Origin: Sphingomonas sp.
GTDB lineage: Bacteria; Pseudomonadota; Alphaproteobacteria; Sphingomonadales; Sphingomonadaceae
Direction: 5' to 3'
Assembly: GCA_025980335.1 (NCBI GenBank)
Contig: JAICXO010000010.1
Span: 1-36,191, forward strand
DNA: 36,191 nt
The notes under the pieces were generated by a model. The model saw nothing but the letters and a program-made list of their open reading frames with translations. It was not told where the DNA came from and did no database searches. A program made the translations under genes and the position numbers. Of this stretch, positions 1 to 11,670 are shown in pieces (the first letter of the stretch is position 1; every line of letters begins with the position of its first letter).

Positions 1-2068
<2,068 letters not shown>

Positions 2069-2072
<4 letters not shown>

Positions 2073-2590
2073 CGCTGCGTGACCCCGATCGCGAGCGCGA
2101 GCAGCCGCGAACTGATCGTCAGCCCGCGCGCCTGCGCCTGGGCATTGTCGATGAAGAACCGGACCCGGCCGTCGACGACCGCGAAGTGGATCACGCCGTG
2201 CTGCGAGCTGCTGCGCGAGTCCGTGATGGTGAGGACCGGCTGATGCGCCAGCGCGGCGAGCGCTTCGCCGGCGTGCGAGCCGTCGACGAACGCGATTGCG
2301 CAATCCGATGCTCCCGACGCGGAAGACATCCGCTTGATGACGAACGGGTGCCCGTCGACCGACTGACCCGCGATCGCCTGGTTGAGCATGTTCCCGAACG
2401 GATCGTCGCCGATCACGCAAATCACGATCTGGCCACGTGCTGAAGCGGATGCGGGCCATGTCACATAGCGCGCGAACTTGGGAATGAAGGCGGCCTTCAC
2501 CGCGACGTCGCTGACCTCGGCGCGCGCCGGCACCCCCGCGAACAATGCCGCGGCAAGCGCGCAAAGGAGGAGGGGCACGCGCAATTGCAT
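2069..2590 (-). CDS. YfiR-family (DUF4154) periplasmic protein
   Basis: MQLRVPLLLCALAAALFAGVPARAEVSDVAVKAAFIPKFARYVTWPA...VICVIGDDPFG...; signal peptide then the KAAFI.KFA.YVTWP start and low-MW YfiR fold pattern. Start overlaps the TonB receptor stop (TGATG). Confidence 0.85.
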
Positions 2591-4461
2591 CAGAACCGCA
2601 GGCGCGTGCCTGCATAGATGCTGCGCTTGATCAGCTGGGCCGCGGGGTCGCCGTTCTCGAGATGGGTGCGGTGCAGGAGGTTGCGCGCGGCGACGAACAG
2701 CTCGATTCGATCGCTGAGGCTGTAGCCGAGCTTGCCGCCCGCCTCGACGTAGCCGGGAACGTCCGGCGGGAGATCGAGCGCGCCGACTCCGCGCACGTCG
2801 AGCGTCAGCCTGAGCTTCGGCGTCAGGTCCAGGTCCGAGCTTCCGACGACCTGCCATTTCGGGTCGGCGCCGAGCGAGTTGCGCGGGATCAGGTCGACAC
2901 GGTGGTCGACCACGTGGAAGTCGTTGTGCAAGGTCGTCGCGCCGAGCGAAAGCCGCCACCACGGAGTCACCTGCGCCTTGCCCCACGCCTCGACGCCGTA
3001 GGTGGTGCCTTTGCGGCCGTTCAGCAGCTCGACCGGGTTTCCGGGCAGATCGGTGACCTCGGTCGTGCGCAAGTCGGTGTAGTAATTGTAGAACAAATTG
3101 ACCGAGAAGCTCAGCCAGCTCGACGGCTCGCCGCGATAGCCGGCCTCGAACGCCGTCACCTTTTCGCTGTCGAAATCGGTCGACGGCGCAACGAACGGCA
3201 GGAACTCGAGATCGCGGTCGATCCGCGACGGGGTGCGGACGGCGCGCGATACCGCGGCCCAGAACAAGGTGCGGTCGTTCGGCTGGTAAGAGAGGCGCAG
3301 GTTGGGCAGCACCTGCCAGCCGACGAAGCTCGACTTCTCGAGCTTGACGCCCGCGATCACCGCCAGCTCGGGCGTCAGGTTGAAGCGATCCTGGGCGAAC
3401 AGGTTATAGACCCACAGGCCTTCGCTCTCCGGCTCCAGCTCGAACGGATTGAGGTTGTTGACGAACAGGTCGTTGGTCCGGCGCGCGCCAACGCCTGCGA
3501 CGATCTCGTGCCCGCTGGTGGTGAGGTTGAGCTGCGCCTCATTGTCGAACGTGGTCAGCGCGCTGTGCACCAGCGTCACATCGGTGCTGTAGCGATCGTA
3601 ATAGCTTTGCAGCTGGAAGCTGGCCGACGGGCCGAGGACATGAGTCCAGCGCCCGAGAATGTTGTGCGCGTTCGCGTGATCGCCGGCGAACGCCGCATCG
3701 GTCGCGTGGAAGATGTCGCCCTGGACCGTAAAATTGTCCGCTTCACCGCCGAAGTCCGAGCGGAAGCCGCCCTGCCACGAACGGTAGGAATCGTCTATCG
3801 GCGGCCCTGAAGCGGACGGCAGTCCATCGCGGTCGTCGTAATCGGCATAGATGCGCATCGCGCCCGATCCGCCGAGCGAGAAGCCGTAGCGCGCCGCGGC
3901 CGTCCGCTCGCCTGTCCCTGCGGTGCCGCGCACGAAACCGCCGATGGTGTCCTGCGCGCTCTTGGTCGTGACGTTGATCACGCCGTTGACCGCATTGGGC
4001 CCGTAAAGCGTGCCGCCCGGACCGCTGATCACCTCGACCTGCTGAATGTCCTCGACCAGCGGCTGGTGGAGGTTCCAGATCACGTTGTCGGCAAGCGGCG
4101 TGTAGATCGAGCGGCCGTCGATCAGAACGAGCAGCTTGTTGCCGGCCTGGATTCCGTTGAACCCCCGCGCGGCGATCGCATACTGGCTGGCATCGATCTG
4201 CTGGACGTTGAGGTTCGGCGCGAGGCGCAGCGCCTCCGGCAGCGAGGTGACGCCGGAATCCTGGATGTCCTGATTGGTGATCACGTAGAGCGCCGCAGGC
4301 GCTCGGCTCAGCGGCTCAGCCTGCTTGGAAACGGACGTGACCTTGATCTGAGCGAGCTGCTCGATCGACAGATCGGAGAGGTCCGGCTGCTCTTCGGCGC
4401 TCGCCCGGCCCGCCCACAGGATGACCGACCCGAGCGCGACCGCTGCCATCGCTGTTCGCAT
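2590..4461 (-). CDS. TonB-dependent outer-membrane receptor
   Basis: 623 aa; signal peptide; DLSDLSIEQLAQIKVTSVSKQAEPLSRAPAALYVITNQDIQDSGVTSLPEALRLAPNLNVQQI plug domain; GGTLYGPNAVNGVINVTTK; C-terminal ...YAGTRLRF ending in Phe. Confidence 0.93.
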   Translation of the reverse strand: MRTAMAAVALGSVILWAGRASAEEQPDLSDLSIEQLAQIKVTSVSKQAEPLSRAPAALYVITNQDIQDSGVTSLPEALRLAPNLNVQQIDASQYAIAARGFNGIQAGNKLLVLIDGRSIYTPLADNVIWNLHQPLVEDIQQVEVISGPGGTLYGPNAVNGVINVTTKSAQDTIGGFVRGTAGTGERTAAARYGFSLGGSGAMRIYADYDDRDGLPSASGPPIDDSYRSWQGGFRSDFGGEADNFTVQGDIFHATDAAFAGDHANAHNILGRWTHVLGPSASFQLQSYYDRYSTDVTLVHSALTTFDNEAQLNLTTSGHEIVAGVGARRTNDLFVNNLNPFELEPESEGLWVYNLFAQDRFNLTPELAVIAGVKLEKSSFVGWQVLPNLRLSYQPNDRTLFWAAVSRAVRTPSRIDRDLEFLPFVAPSTDFDSEKVTAFEAGYRGEPSSWLSFSVNLFYNYYTDLRTTEVTDLPGNPVELLNGRKGTTYGVEAWGKAQVTPWWRLSLGATTLHNDFHVVDHRVDLIPRNSLGADPKWQVVGSSDLDLTPKLRLTLDVRGVGALDLPPDVPGYVEAGGKLGYSLSDRIELFVAARNLLHRTHLENGDPAAQLIKRSIYAGTRLRF

Positions 4462-4567
4462 TGATCTTCCTACTCACCGGTGGTCCCCCCGCCGGTCATG
4501 CGTTCTTCGGTGATGGGTTGTGGCAGGTCAAGTCAATGGCCGCCGGCGTGACCGAACTGGCGAACCG

Positions 4568-6487
4568 TCACGCTGCCTGTGCTCCATCGGCGCTGCAGGA
4601 CGAGGCGACGGCGGCGGGGGAGTCCGGCTGTTGCGCATTGCGAACCGCAGACGCGCCTTCGGCAACGAACATGTCGTGCAGCATATGCGCCTGCATCATG
4701 TACATGATGACCTTGTTCGCGTTGCGCCGCAGGCGCCGCATGCGGCGAGACGCCCTGGGTAGTCTCGCAAGCATGGTCGCTACCACATAGGCGCGATAGG
4801 AGAAGACGCCGGCGCTCTCGAACGCCTTTCTCGACAGGTGCCGGCGGTATTTCGCAGCGTGGTGCCGGTCGGCTCCGAACAGGTCGACGGCGTCGCTGGT
4901 CAGCATGAAGCCGCTTTTCGGCCGCAGGCGGATGTCGTCCGGCAAAACGCCTTTCGCAGCGTCTCGAAGGACCGCTTTCTCGACACCGCCGCGCATCTTC
5001 GAGTCGACGGGAATCCACTTCGCCGCGTCGTACAGTTTGTGGTCGAGGAACGGCAGTCTCGCTTCGAGCGAATGCGCCATTTCCTCCCGATCTCCGAGAT
5101 AGCAGAGAATGTCGAACGGCATCGCGGCAATCCGCGTTTCCTGAACGGCGTTGATCAGCGGCTTTGCGGAATTCTCGCGGCGAGCCGACCTGGCCCGCTC
5201 CACGCGGATCCGCGCGCGCTGATCCTTGTGGAAGATCAGTGCCGATGCCGATCGGCCAAAGCTTCCCAGCTTGAGCCGCCTGCCCTGCGCCACGAGCGTT
5301 CCGTGGTTTGCTCCCGGCGCTCGGGTCTCGCGGATCGCCTTCTCGAAGAAGCTGCGGTAGCCGAGGAACACTTCGTCCGCCCCTTCGCCCGTCAACACGA
5401 CGGTGACGAACTTGCGCGCCTCTTGCGACAGCAGGAACTTGCCGACGGGCGCGAGCGTGACGAACGGCAACTCCGACGACCACAAAGCATCGCCGAGATT
5501 GTCCCAAAGCATCCGCTTGGTCACCGTGAGCTCGTGATGTTCGGTGCCGACGAACTCCGCCGCACGCCGCGCGAATTCCTGCTCGTTGCGGCCGCTGCCT
5601 TCGAAAGCAATCGAGAAGGAGTGCGGCGGCGTGTTCATGTTGCGCTTCATCAGCGCGGCGATGAAGGCCGAGTCGATTCCACCGCTCAGATAGAGCCCCA
5701 CCGGAACGTCGGCCCGCAGCCGCAAGCGGACAGCGTCTTCGAGCTCGCTCAGCACCGTCTCCGCAGCGCCGGCCGAATCCTCGGCCGACGAACCAGGTTC
5801 AGCAATGATGGCGGGGATTTCGCTCGACCAATAGCGGATCAGCGTCGGCTCAAAGGTGTCGAGGTCGACCGACAGGCATGACGCCGGTGGAACATGCTCG
5901 ATCCCTTCGAACGGCAGCCGGACATTCTGCGGATCGTGGTCGATCAACGGGTCGAACCCAGCGACGTTGAGCTTCGGCTCGACCAGGCCGCTGGCGAAAA
6001 GCGTCTTCATTTCCGAAGCGAATGCGATGCCGCCGGGAAGGCGCGAGAAATAGAGCGGCTTGATTCCGAACCGGTCGCGCGCGGCGATCAGGCGGCGCCG
6101 GGGCTTGTCGTATAGCAGAAATGCGAATTCGCCTCTCAGCTGCTCGAAGCAGCCGAGTCCGAATTCCTGGTAAAGCGCGATGATGATTTCGGAATCGGAC
6201 TTGGTCCTGAAGCGGTGGCCCTTCGCCACGAGCGACTCCCTGATGCGCTCGAAATCGTAAATCTCGCCGTTGGCGGCGAGGATGATCGTGCCGTCGGCGC
6301 TTTCGAGCGGCTGGGCTCCAGTTTCGAGGTCGATGACCGCGAGCCGCGTGTGGGCGAGGAGGACCTTGGACGATTTGTCGATGTAGGTCCCACGGCCGTC
6401 GGGACCGCGATGCTCCAGAGTCTGGAACACGCGCTCGAGCGCCGGGCCCGGAACATCGCAGCCGGCCGCGCCGAAAATCCCACACAT
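4568..6487 (-). CDS. asnB: Asparagine synthase (glutamine-hydrolysing)-like class II amidotransferase
   Basis: 639 aa starting MCGIFGAAG (Cys2 nucleophile), LEHRGPDGRG, GEIYDF, LSGGIDSAF PP-loop, VVLTGEGADEVFLGY. Confidence 0.88.
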   Translation of the reverse strand: MCGIFGAAGCDVPGPALERVFQTLEHRGPDGRGTYIDKSSKVLLAHTRLAVIDLETGAQPLESADGTIILAANGEIYDFERIRESLVAKGHRFRTKSDSEIIIALYQEFGLGCFEQLRGEFAFLLYDKPRRRLIAARDRFGIKPLYFSRLPGGIAFASEMKTLFASGLVEPKLNVAGFDPLIDHDPQNVRLPFEGIEHVPPASCLSVDLDTFEPTLIRYWSSEIPAIIAEPGSSAEDSAGAAETVLSELEDAVRLRLRADVPVGLYLSGGIDSAFIAALMKRNMNTPPHSFSIAFEGSGRNEQEFARRAAEFVGTEHHELTVTKRMLWDNLGDALWSSELPFVTLAPVGKFLLSQEARKFVTVVLTGEGADEVFLGYRSFFEKAIRETRAPGANHGTLVAQGRRLKLGSFGRSASALIFHKDQRARIRVERARSARRENSAKPLINAVQETRIAAMPFDILCYLGDREEMAHSLEARLPFLDHKLYDAAKWIPVDSKMRGGVEKAVLRDAAKGVLPDDIRLRPKSGFMLTSDAVDLFGADRHHAAKYRRHLSRKAFESAGVFSYRAYVVATMLARLPRASRRMRRLRRNANKVIMYMMQAHMLHDMFVAEGASAVRNAQQPDSPAAVASSCSADGAQAA

Positions 6488-6682
6488 ACGAGTGCGCTGT
6501 GGCGCCTGCGGAGTTCGGCCACGGTTGCGGCAAGATTACCTTTTCCCAACATGACGCGGTGACGGCGGGTGCCCAATGCTCGGGTCGCGGGAGGTTGGCA
6601 GATTGTATAGGTCTCGCAATGGGCCGCCAACGCCGGGCGCGCGATATCGGCCGCTCCCCTGTAACCGAGTAAGGATCAGAAA

Positions 6683-6967
6683 ATGAAAAAATTGCTCGTG
6701 ATCGTCGTGGCGGCATCGCTCGGAGCCGGAACCGCCGCACTCGCCGCCAAGGCACCCGCGCCGAAGATCTCGAAGGCGCGCGCCGAAGCGATGGCGCTGA
6801 AGCTCGCGCCGGGCAAGATCACCGATGCCGAGTATGAATATGAGAACGGCGGCTGGCGCTGGTCGTTCGATATCCAGCAGAAGGGCCACATCCAGGAGAT
6901 CGGCATCAACGGACTCACTGGAAAGGTCGTCGAGAACAAATCCGAGGGCAAGGTTGACCACGATTAA
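6683..6967 (+). CDS. Small secreted PepSY-domain protein
   Basis: 94 aa: signal peptide MKKLLVIVVAASLGAGTAALAA, then ISKARAEAMALKLAPGKITDAEYEYENGGWRWSFDIQQKGHIQEIGINGLTGKVVENK, a classic PepSY pattern. Confidence 0.85.
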   Translation: MKKLLVIVVAASLGAGTAALAAKAPAPKISKARAEAMALKLAPGKITDAEYEYENGGWRWSFDIQQKGHIQEIGINGLTGKVVENKSEGKVDHD

Positions 6968-6985
6968 CCGAGGACATCCGCAAGG

Positions 6986-7663
6986 GTGAGGATTCTCGTC
7001 GCCGAAGACGACGCGGATACGGCCGAGTTCATCCGGCGAGGGCTGCGTGAGCTCGGCCACAATGTGCTGACGACCGGCGACGGGTTCGACGCCTTGCATC
7101 TGCTTTCCACCGAGCAGATGGAGGTCGCGGTCCTCGACCGGATGCTTCCGAACCTCGATGGTGTGTCGATCGTCCGCCGGGTGCGAGCAGCGGGCATCGG
7201 AGTCCCGGTCCTGCTGCTGACCGCGCTCGGACGGATCGAAGATCGCGTGACCGGCCTCGAAGCCGGCGCCGACGATTATCTGGTCAAGCCGTTCGCGTTC
7301 TCGGAGCTGGCGGCACGGGTCAATGCGCTCGGCCGGCGCAAGCCCGTCCATGCCGAGCCGACGCGGCTCGAGCATGGCGAGATCGTGGTCGACCTGCTGA
7401 AGCGGCAGGTGCTTCGCGGGGGCGCGGTGGTCCAGCTGCAGCCGCGCGAGTTCCGAATCCTCGAAGAATTGATGCGCGAGGAGGGCAAGGTCGTCACCCG
7501 GACGATGCTGCTCGAACGGGTGTGGAACTATCATTTCGATCCGCAGACCAATATCGTCGACACCCACATCAGCCGCCTGCGCTCCAAGCTCAACGAGGGC
7601 GGCCGGCCGGACCTGATCGAGACCGTTCGCGGCACCGGCTATCGCATGGGCGGCGATGCGTAA
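6986..7663 (+). CDS. OmpR/PhoB-type response regulator
   Basis: GTG start; MRILVAEDDADTAEFIRRGL...VLDRMLPNLDG...LLTALGRIEDRVTGLEAGADDYLVKPF...; C-terminal winged helix ending LIETVRGTGYRMGGDA. Confidence 0.95.
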   Translation: MRILVAEDDADTAEFIRRGLRELGHNVLTTGDGFDALHLLSTEQMEVAVLDRMLPNLDGVSIVRRVRAAGIGVPVLLLTALGRIEDRVTGLEAGADDYLVKPFAFSELAARVNALGRRKPVHAEPTRLEHGEIVVDLLKRQVLRGGAVVQLQPREFRILEELMREEGKVVTRTMLLERVWNYHFDPQTNIVDTHISRLRSKLNEGGRPDLIETVRGTGYRMGGDA

Positions 7664-9053
7664 GTGGCGGTCCAGTGCGGCCTACCGCATCGCCTTCATC
7701 AACTTCGGCGCTTATGCGGTCGGGCTGGCGCTTCTCGGCATGATCGTGTTCGCGGTGATGCACGTCGCTTTCTCGCGTCAGCTGGATTCGATGGTGTCCG
7801 ATGAAGCGCAGACGCTTCAGGACGAATTTCGCAGCGGCGGCGATGGCGAGCTCGCCGAAGCCATCGCACAGCGCGAGGCGCTGAAGTCTCCGACACGGAT
7901 GGTCTATGCCGTGTTCACGCCGGCCGGGCGCAAGATCCACGGGTCGCTGCAGACCAGCAGGCCTCCGCTCGGGCTGCACCCGATCATCTTCCGCGACCCG
8001 AAGGAAGGACCCGACGAAGCGCGCGCGATGACGGTCGATCTGTCGCCGGGCGAGCGGCTCGTCGTCGCGGCCGACAGCGACTGGCTCGAAGGCATAGAGC
8101 GGATCGTGATCGTCATCTTCACGCTCGCGTTCGTCGGGTCGGTGCTCGTCGGCTTCGGCGGAGCGGTCGTGCTCGGCTCCTATCTCCAGCGGAGGCTGCA
8201 ATCGATCAGCAGCTCGGCCGAGGCGATCATCGGCGGCGACATCCGGCGGCGGATGCCCGTCGGTCCGCGCAGGGACGAGTTCGACCAGCTCGCGGCGACC
8301 CTCAACCGGATGCTCGACCGGATCGAAGGCCTGCTCGACAACCTCCGCCAGGTGTCGAGCGATATCGCGCACGACCTGCGCACGCCGCTCGCGCGATTGC
8401 GCAATCGGCTCGAGCGCGGGCTTGCCGATGAGCCGGAGGCGGATGCGCTAATCGCCGACGCGATCCGGCAGCTCGACGAGGTCCTGTCGCTGTTCGCTGC
8501 CATCCTCCGCGTGGCCGAGGTCGAGAGCGGCGAGACCAAGCGGTTCTTCGAGCCGGTCGACATCAGCGCGCTGCTCACCGAACTCGCCGAGAGCTATGCC
8601 CCGGCATTCGAAGACGAGGGGCGGATGTTCCTGTGGTCGGTCGAGCCGGACTTGTGGGTCGAGGGCGACCGAGAGCTGCTTGCGCAAGCGATGGTCAACC
8701 TGCTGGAGAATGCGCAGCGGCATACGCCGGTCGATGCGATCGTCAGGATGAGCGGATCGGCTGCGGCACGCGTCGTCTTCATGCACGTGGAGGATAACGG
8801 CCCGGGCGTTCCGAAGCGCGACCTCAGCCGGATCACCAAGCGGTTCGCGAGAGTCGAGAGCAGCCGCAACACGGCCGGCCACGGGCTTGGACTGAGCCTG
8901 GTCAGCGCCGTCGCCAAGCTTCACGGAGGTCAGCTAGCGCTCAAGAGCGGCCCCGGCTTTTCCGCGACGATCGCAATTGCACGAACCGGCGCTGGCGGGG
9001 AAGCGTTGGGCAGGAATTCCGAACAAGGCAGACAGGAAGAGGAGGCCGGATGA
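7656..9053 (+). CDS. HAMP-containing sensor histidine kinase
   Basis: 465 aa; two TM segments, HAMP-like region, SSDIAHDLRTPLARLRNRLE H-box, VNLLENAQRHTP N-box, DNGPGVP, GHGLGLSLV. Overlaps RR by 8 nt. Confidence 0.95.
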   Translation: MRKWRSSAAYRIAFINFGAYAVGLALLGMIVFAVMHVAFSRQLDSMVSDEAQTLQDEFRSGGDGELAEAIAQREALKSPTRMVYAVFTPAGRKIHGSLQTSRPPLGLHPIIFRDPKEGPDEARAMTVDLSPGERLVVAADSDWLEGIERIVIVIFTLAFVGSVLVGFGGAVVLGSYLQRRLQSISSSAEAIIGGDIRRRMPVGPRRDEFDQLAATLNRMLDRIEGLLDNLRQVSSDIAHDLRTPLARLRNRLERGLADEPEADALIADAIRQLDEVLSLFAAILRVAEVESGETKRFFEPVDISALLTELAESYAPAFEDEGRMFLWSVEPDLWVEGDRELLAQAMVNLLENAQRHTPVDAIVRMSGSAAARVVFMHVEDNGPGVPKRDLSRITKRFARVESSRNTAGHGLGLSLVSAVAKLHGGQLALKSGPGFSATIAIARTGAGGEALGRNSEQGRQEEEAG

Positions 9054-9874
9054 ACGACCGACAGTCGCTCAACGAGGTGCTGAGCAAGGTCCCGGCGGTC
9101 ACGCTTGGGTTCTGGATCATCAAGATCCTCGCGACCACGCTCGGCGAGACCGGCGGCGACACGGTGACCATGTCGTGGCTCGGCGAGACGACGAATCATG
9201 CGGTGCCCGGCGGCTATCTGATCGGCACCGCGATCTTCGGCGTTCTGCTGATCGTGCTGGTCTGGCTGCAGATCCGCGCGCGCAAGTTCAATGCGTGGCT
9301 GTATTGGGCGACGATCGTCGCTTCGACCACCTGCGGCACGACGCTCGCGGATTTCGCCGACCGGTCGCTCGGGATCGGCTATCCCGGCGGCTCGCTCGTC
9401 CTGCTCGCCTGCGTCCTTCTCTCCCTGTTCGCGTGGCACCGGACGCTCGGGAGCATCGACGTCAACCGGATCACCGCCCCGCGCGAGGAGACCTTCTACT
9501 GGATCACCATCACCTTCTCCCAGACCCTCGGCACCGCGCTCGGCGACTGGGCCGCCGACAGCGCGAGCGAAGGCGGCTGGGGCCTCGGCTATGGCGGCGG
9601 CGCGTTGCTGTTCGGCGCCGGCCTCGCGGTCCTCGCGATCCTCTATTTCACCACCCGGGCCAACCGCGTCGGCCTGTTCTGGGCGGCGTTCATCCTCACG
9701 CGGCCGCTCGGCGCGACCATCGGCGATTTCCTCGACAAGCCGGTCGCGAGCGGTGGGCTCGACTGGAGCCGCCCGCTTGCCTCGGCGGTGCTGGCGGCGG
9801 TGATCATCCTGTTGATCCTGATCCTTCCGCAGCGGCCGGGGCGCCATCCAGGGGAGGCGGACGCAGCGGCGTGA
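9050..9874 (+). CDS. DUF347/COG4705-type repeat membrane protein
   Basis: 274 aa polytopic membrane protein with four internal repeats: KILATTLGETGGD, TTCGTTLADFADR, FSQTLGTALGDWAAD, TRPLGATIGDFLDKP. Start overlaps HK stop (ATGA). Confidence 0.8.
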   Translation: MNDRQSLNEVLSKVPAVTLGFWIIKILATTLGETGGDTVTMSWLGETTNHAVPGGYLIGTAIFGVLLIVLVWLQIRARKFNAWLYWATIVASTTCGTTLADFADRSLGIGYPGGSLVLLACVLLSLFAWHRTLGSIDVNRITAPREETFYWITITFSQTLGTALGDWAADSASEGGWGLGYGGGALLFGAGLAVLAILYFTTRANRVGLFWAAFILTRPLGATIGDFLDKPVASGGLDWSRPLASAVLAAVIILLILILPQRPGRHPGEADAAA

Positions 9875-10596
9875 AGCATCGGATCGCCATTGGGCTCGGG
9901 CTCGCCGCGGCGGCATCCTGCGCGTGGGCAGGGCCGCCGTACCTGACCGACGATCCGGTGCCGACCGACACCGGCGGGTGGGAGATTTACGCCTTCACTG
10001 CCGGCGAGGGGCGCGGCTCGACGGTAGACGCCGACGCCGGGTTCGACCTCAACTATGGCGCCGTGAAGGACGTGCAGCTGACGGCGACCCTGCCGCTCAG
10101 CTTTTCGCACGATCCGCTCGACGGCTGGCGAAGCGGAACCGGCGATGCCGAGCTCGCGGTCAAGTACCGCTTCATCAATGACGAAAAGCACGGCTTTTCG
10201 GCCGCAGTCTTTCCGCGCGCGATCCTGCCGACGTCGAGCATCGAATCGGGCGAGAAGACCCGATTCCTGCTGCCGGTCTGGATCGGCAAGGACTTTGCCG
10301 GCGGCACGAGCGTGTTCGGCGGCGGCGGGTACGAGATCAATCCGGGCGCGGGCAACCGCAATTTCTGGCAGGCGGGAATTGCGGTGACGCAGGACCTCAG
10401 CAGTAAGTTATCGGTCGGTGCGGAAGTGTTCCGTCAGGGCGCCGATGCGGTCGGCGGCACCGCGGAGACGAGCGCCGGCCTTGGCTCGATCGTCAAGCTT
10501 TCGGACCATTACGCGCTGCTGTTCTCGGGCGGCCCGACCTGGGCCGACCGCCGGACAAGCTATCACTTCTACGGCGCGCTCGGGCTGTTCTTCTAA
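9871..10596 (+). CDS. Putative outer-membrane beta-barrel/transporter-like protein
   Basis: GTG start overlapping previous stop (GTGA); signal peptide MKHRIAIGLGLAAAASCAWA; GPPYLTDDPVPTDTGGWEIYAFT..., alternating amphipathic strands, terminal ...YHFYGALGLFF. The upstream extension to 8977 is spurious. Confidence 0.75.
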   Translation: MKHRIAIGLGLAAAASCAWAGPPYLTDDPVPTDTGGWEIYAFTAGEGRGSTVDADAGFDLNYGAVKDVQLTATLPLSFSHDPLDGWRSGTGDAELAVKYRFINDEKHGFSAAVFPRAILPTSSIESGEKTRFLLPVWIGKDFAGGTSVFGGGGYEINPGAGNRNFWQAGIAVTQDLSSKLSVGAEVFRQGADAVGGTAETSAGLGSIVKLSDHYALLFSGGPTWADRRTSYHFYGALGLFF

Positions 10597-11585
10597 GGCG
10601 CGACGACGAGCACGCGGAAGGTGCCCGGGACCGCCTTGGGTCGCTCGCCGGCAGGCGCTGGGGCAAGCGTGGCGGCGGGCAGATAAGCGCGGCCGGTCGA
10701 CGGGTCCACGGCAATGGTGCGGGCGCTGACCGCCGTCGGGACGGTCCCGACCACCGCCGGCTTCGCACCCAGGCGGATGAGCGTGAGATTGCCGTCGCGG
10801 CCGCCGGGGACGAGCGCAAGCTGGTGAACGGGGTCGAACGCCGCGCCGTCGGCGCCCTTGCCAATCGGCAGCTTCGCGATCTGCCGCCCATCGGGTTCCG
10901 AGACGATCGCGACCGCATTGCCGCCGCAGGCGGAGACGATCTCGTTCGCGCGTCCATCGATCGCGATGCCGGTCGGTCCGTCGCAGCCGTCCAGCGGGAA
11001 GCGCCGAACGAGCTTGCGCGCGCGGGTATCGATGACGGCGACCTCGTTCTTGTCCTCGATATTGACATAAAGATGCCCGTGCCCGTCGGCTTCGCCCATC
11101 TCGAGCGAGCCGCCGACCGCGACCGTGGCGAGTACTTTCGCGCTTCGCGGGTCAACGACCGTGATGTCGCCGCTGCCCGGGTTCATGACCCAGATCGTGC
11201 GGGTCGCGGGATCGTAGGCGGCGGCGTCGGGTTTGGTGCCGGTCGGGATCGTCGCGCGGACGGTTCCTGTGCGGCCGTCGAACAGAACAGCATCGTTGCT
11301 CTCGCCGTTGGTCGAAAGCACCTCGTGCGTGCCGGGGATGGCGAGCGCCGCATGAATGCGCTGGCCGGAAAGGAGCTTGTCGGTCGCCTTGCCGGTGCGG
11401 AGATCGAACGCCGTCACGCGATCGCCGTGCGCGACGTACAGGCGACGGTCCGCGGATGCGACGCTGAGAAGGTCCCAGCCGCCGTCGCCGGCATTCAGTT
11501 GAGCAACGACGCGATACTGCGGCACCGGCGCAGCGGCTCCGGCGGCAGACGCGAACAGAGCGGCAAGGAACAAGATGCGCGGCAA
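10593..11585 (-). CDS. YncE-like/YVTN beta-propeller repeat protein
   Basis: TTG start at 11585 with AGGAGG upstream; signal peptide PRILFLAALFASAAGAAA; repeats such as IWVMNPGSGDITVVDPRSAKVLATVAVGG and LYVNIEDKNEVAVIDTRARKLVRRF. Confidence 0.82.
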   Translation of the reverse strand: MPRILFLAALFASAAGAAAPVPQYRVVAQLNAGDGGWDLLSVASADRRLYVAHGDRVTAFDLRTGKATDKLLSGQRIHAALAIPGTHEVLSTNGESNDAVLFDGRTGTVRATIPTGTKPDAAAYDPATRTIWVMNPGSGDITVVDPRSAKVLATVAVGGSLEMGEADGHGHLYVNIEDKNEVAVIDTRARKLVRRFPLDGCDGPTGIAIDGRANEIVSACGGNAVAIVSEPDGRQIAKLPIGKGADGAAFDPVHQLALVPGGRDGNLTLIRLGAKPAVVGTVPTAVSARTIAVDPSTGRAYLPAATLAPAPAGERPKAVPGTFRVLVVAP

Positions 11586-11670
11586 AGTCAGTCCTCCTGC
11601 AAACCGCCGGCAGGGTAACGGCTGATGTTGAGAGTGGCCAATTACTTCCTTGCAATCCGGTGAGCGCAGC

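Noticed and set aside
2590-6487. Possible lasso-peptide cluster (asparagine synthase-like protein plus TonB receptor)
   Set aside because: No precursor-like ORF or B-protein (transglutaminase-like protease) found, and the AsnB-like protein keeps an intact Cys2 glutaminase domain, unlike typical lasso cyclases.
6136-6630. 164-aa minus ORF crossing the asnB-like start (MAAHCETYTICQPP...)
   Set aside because: Mostly an alternate frame of the asnB-like gene; no independent support as a peptide precursor.
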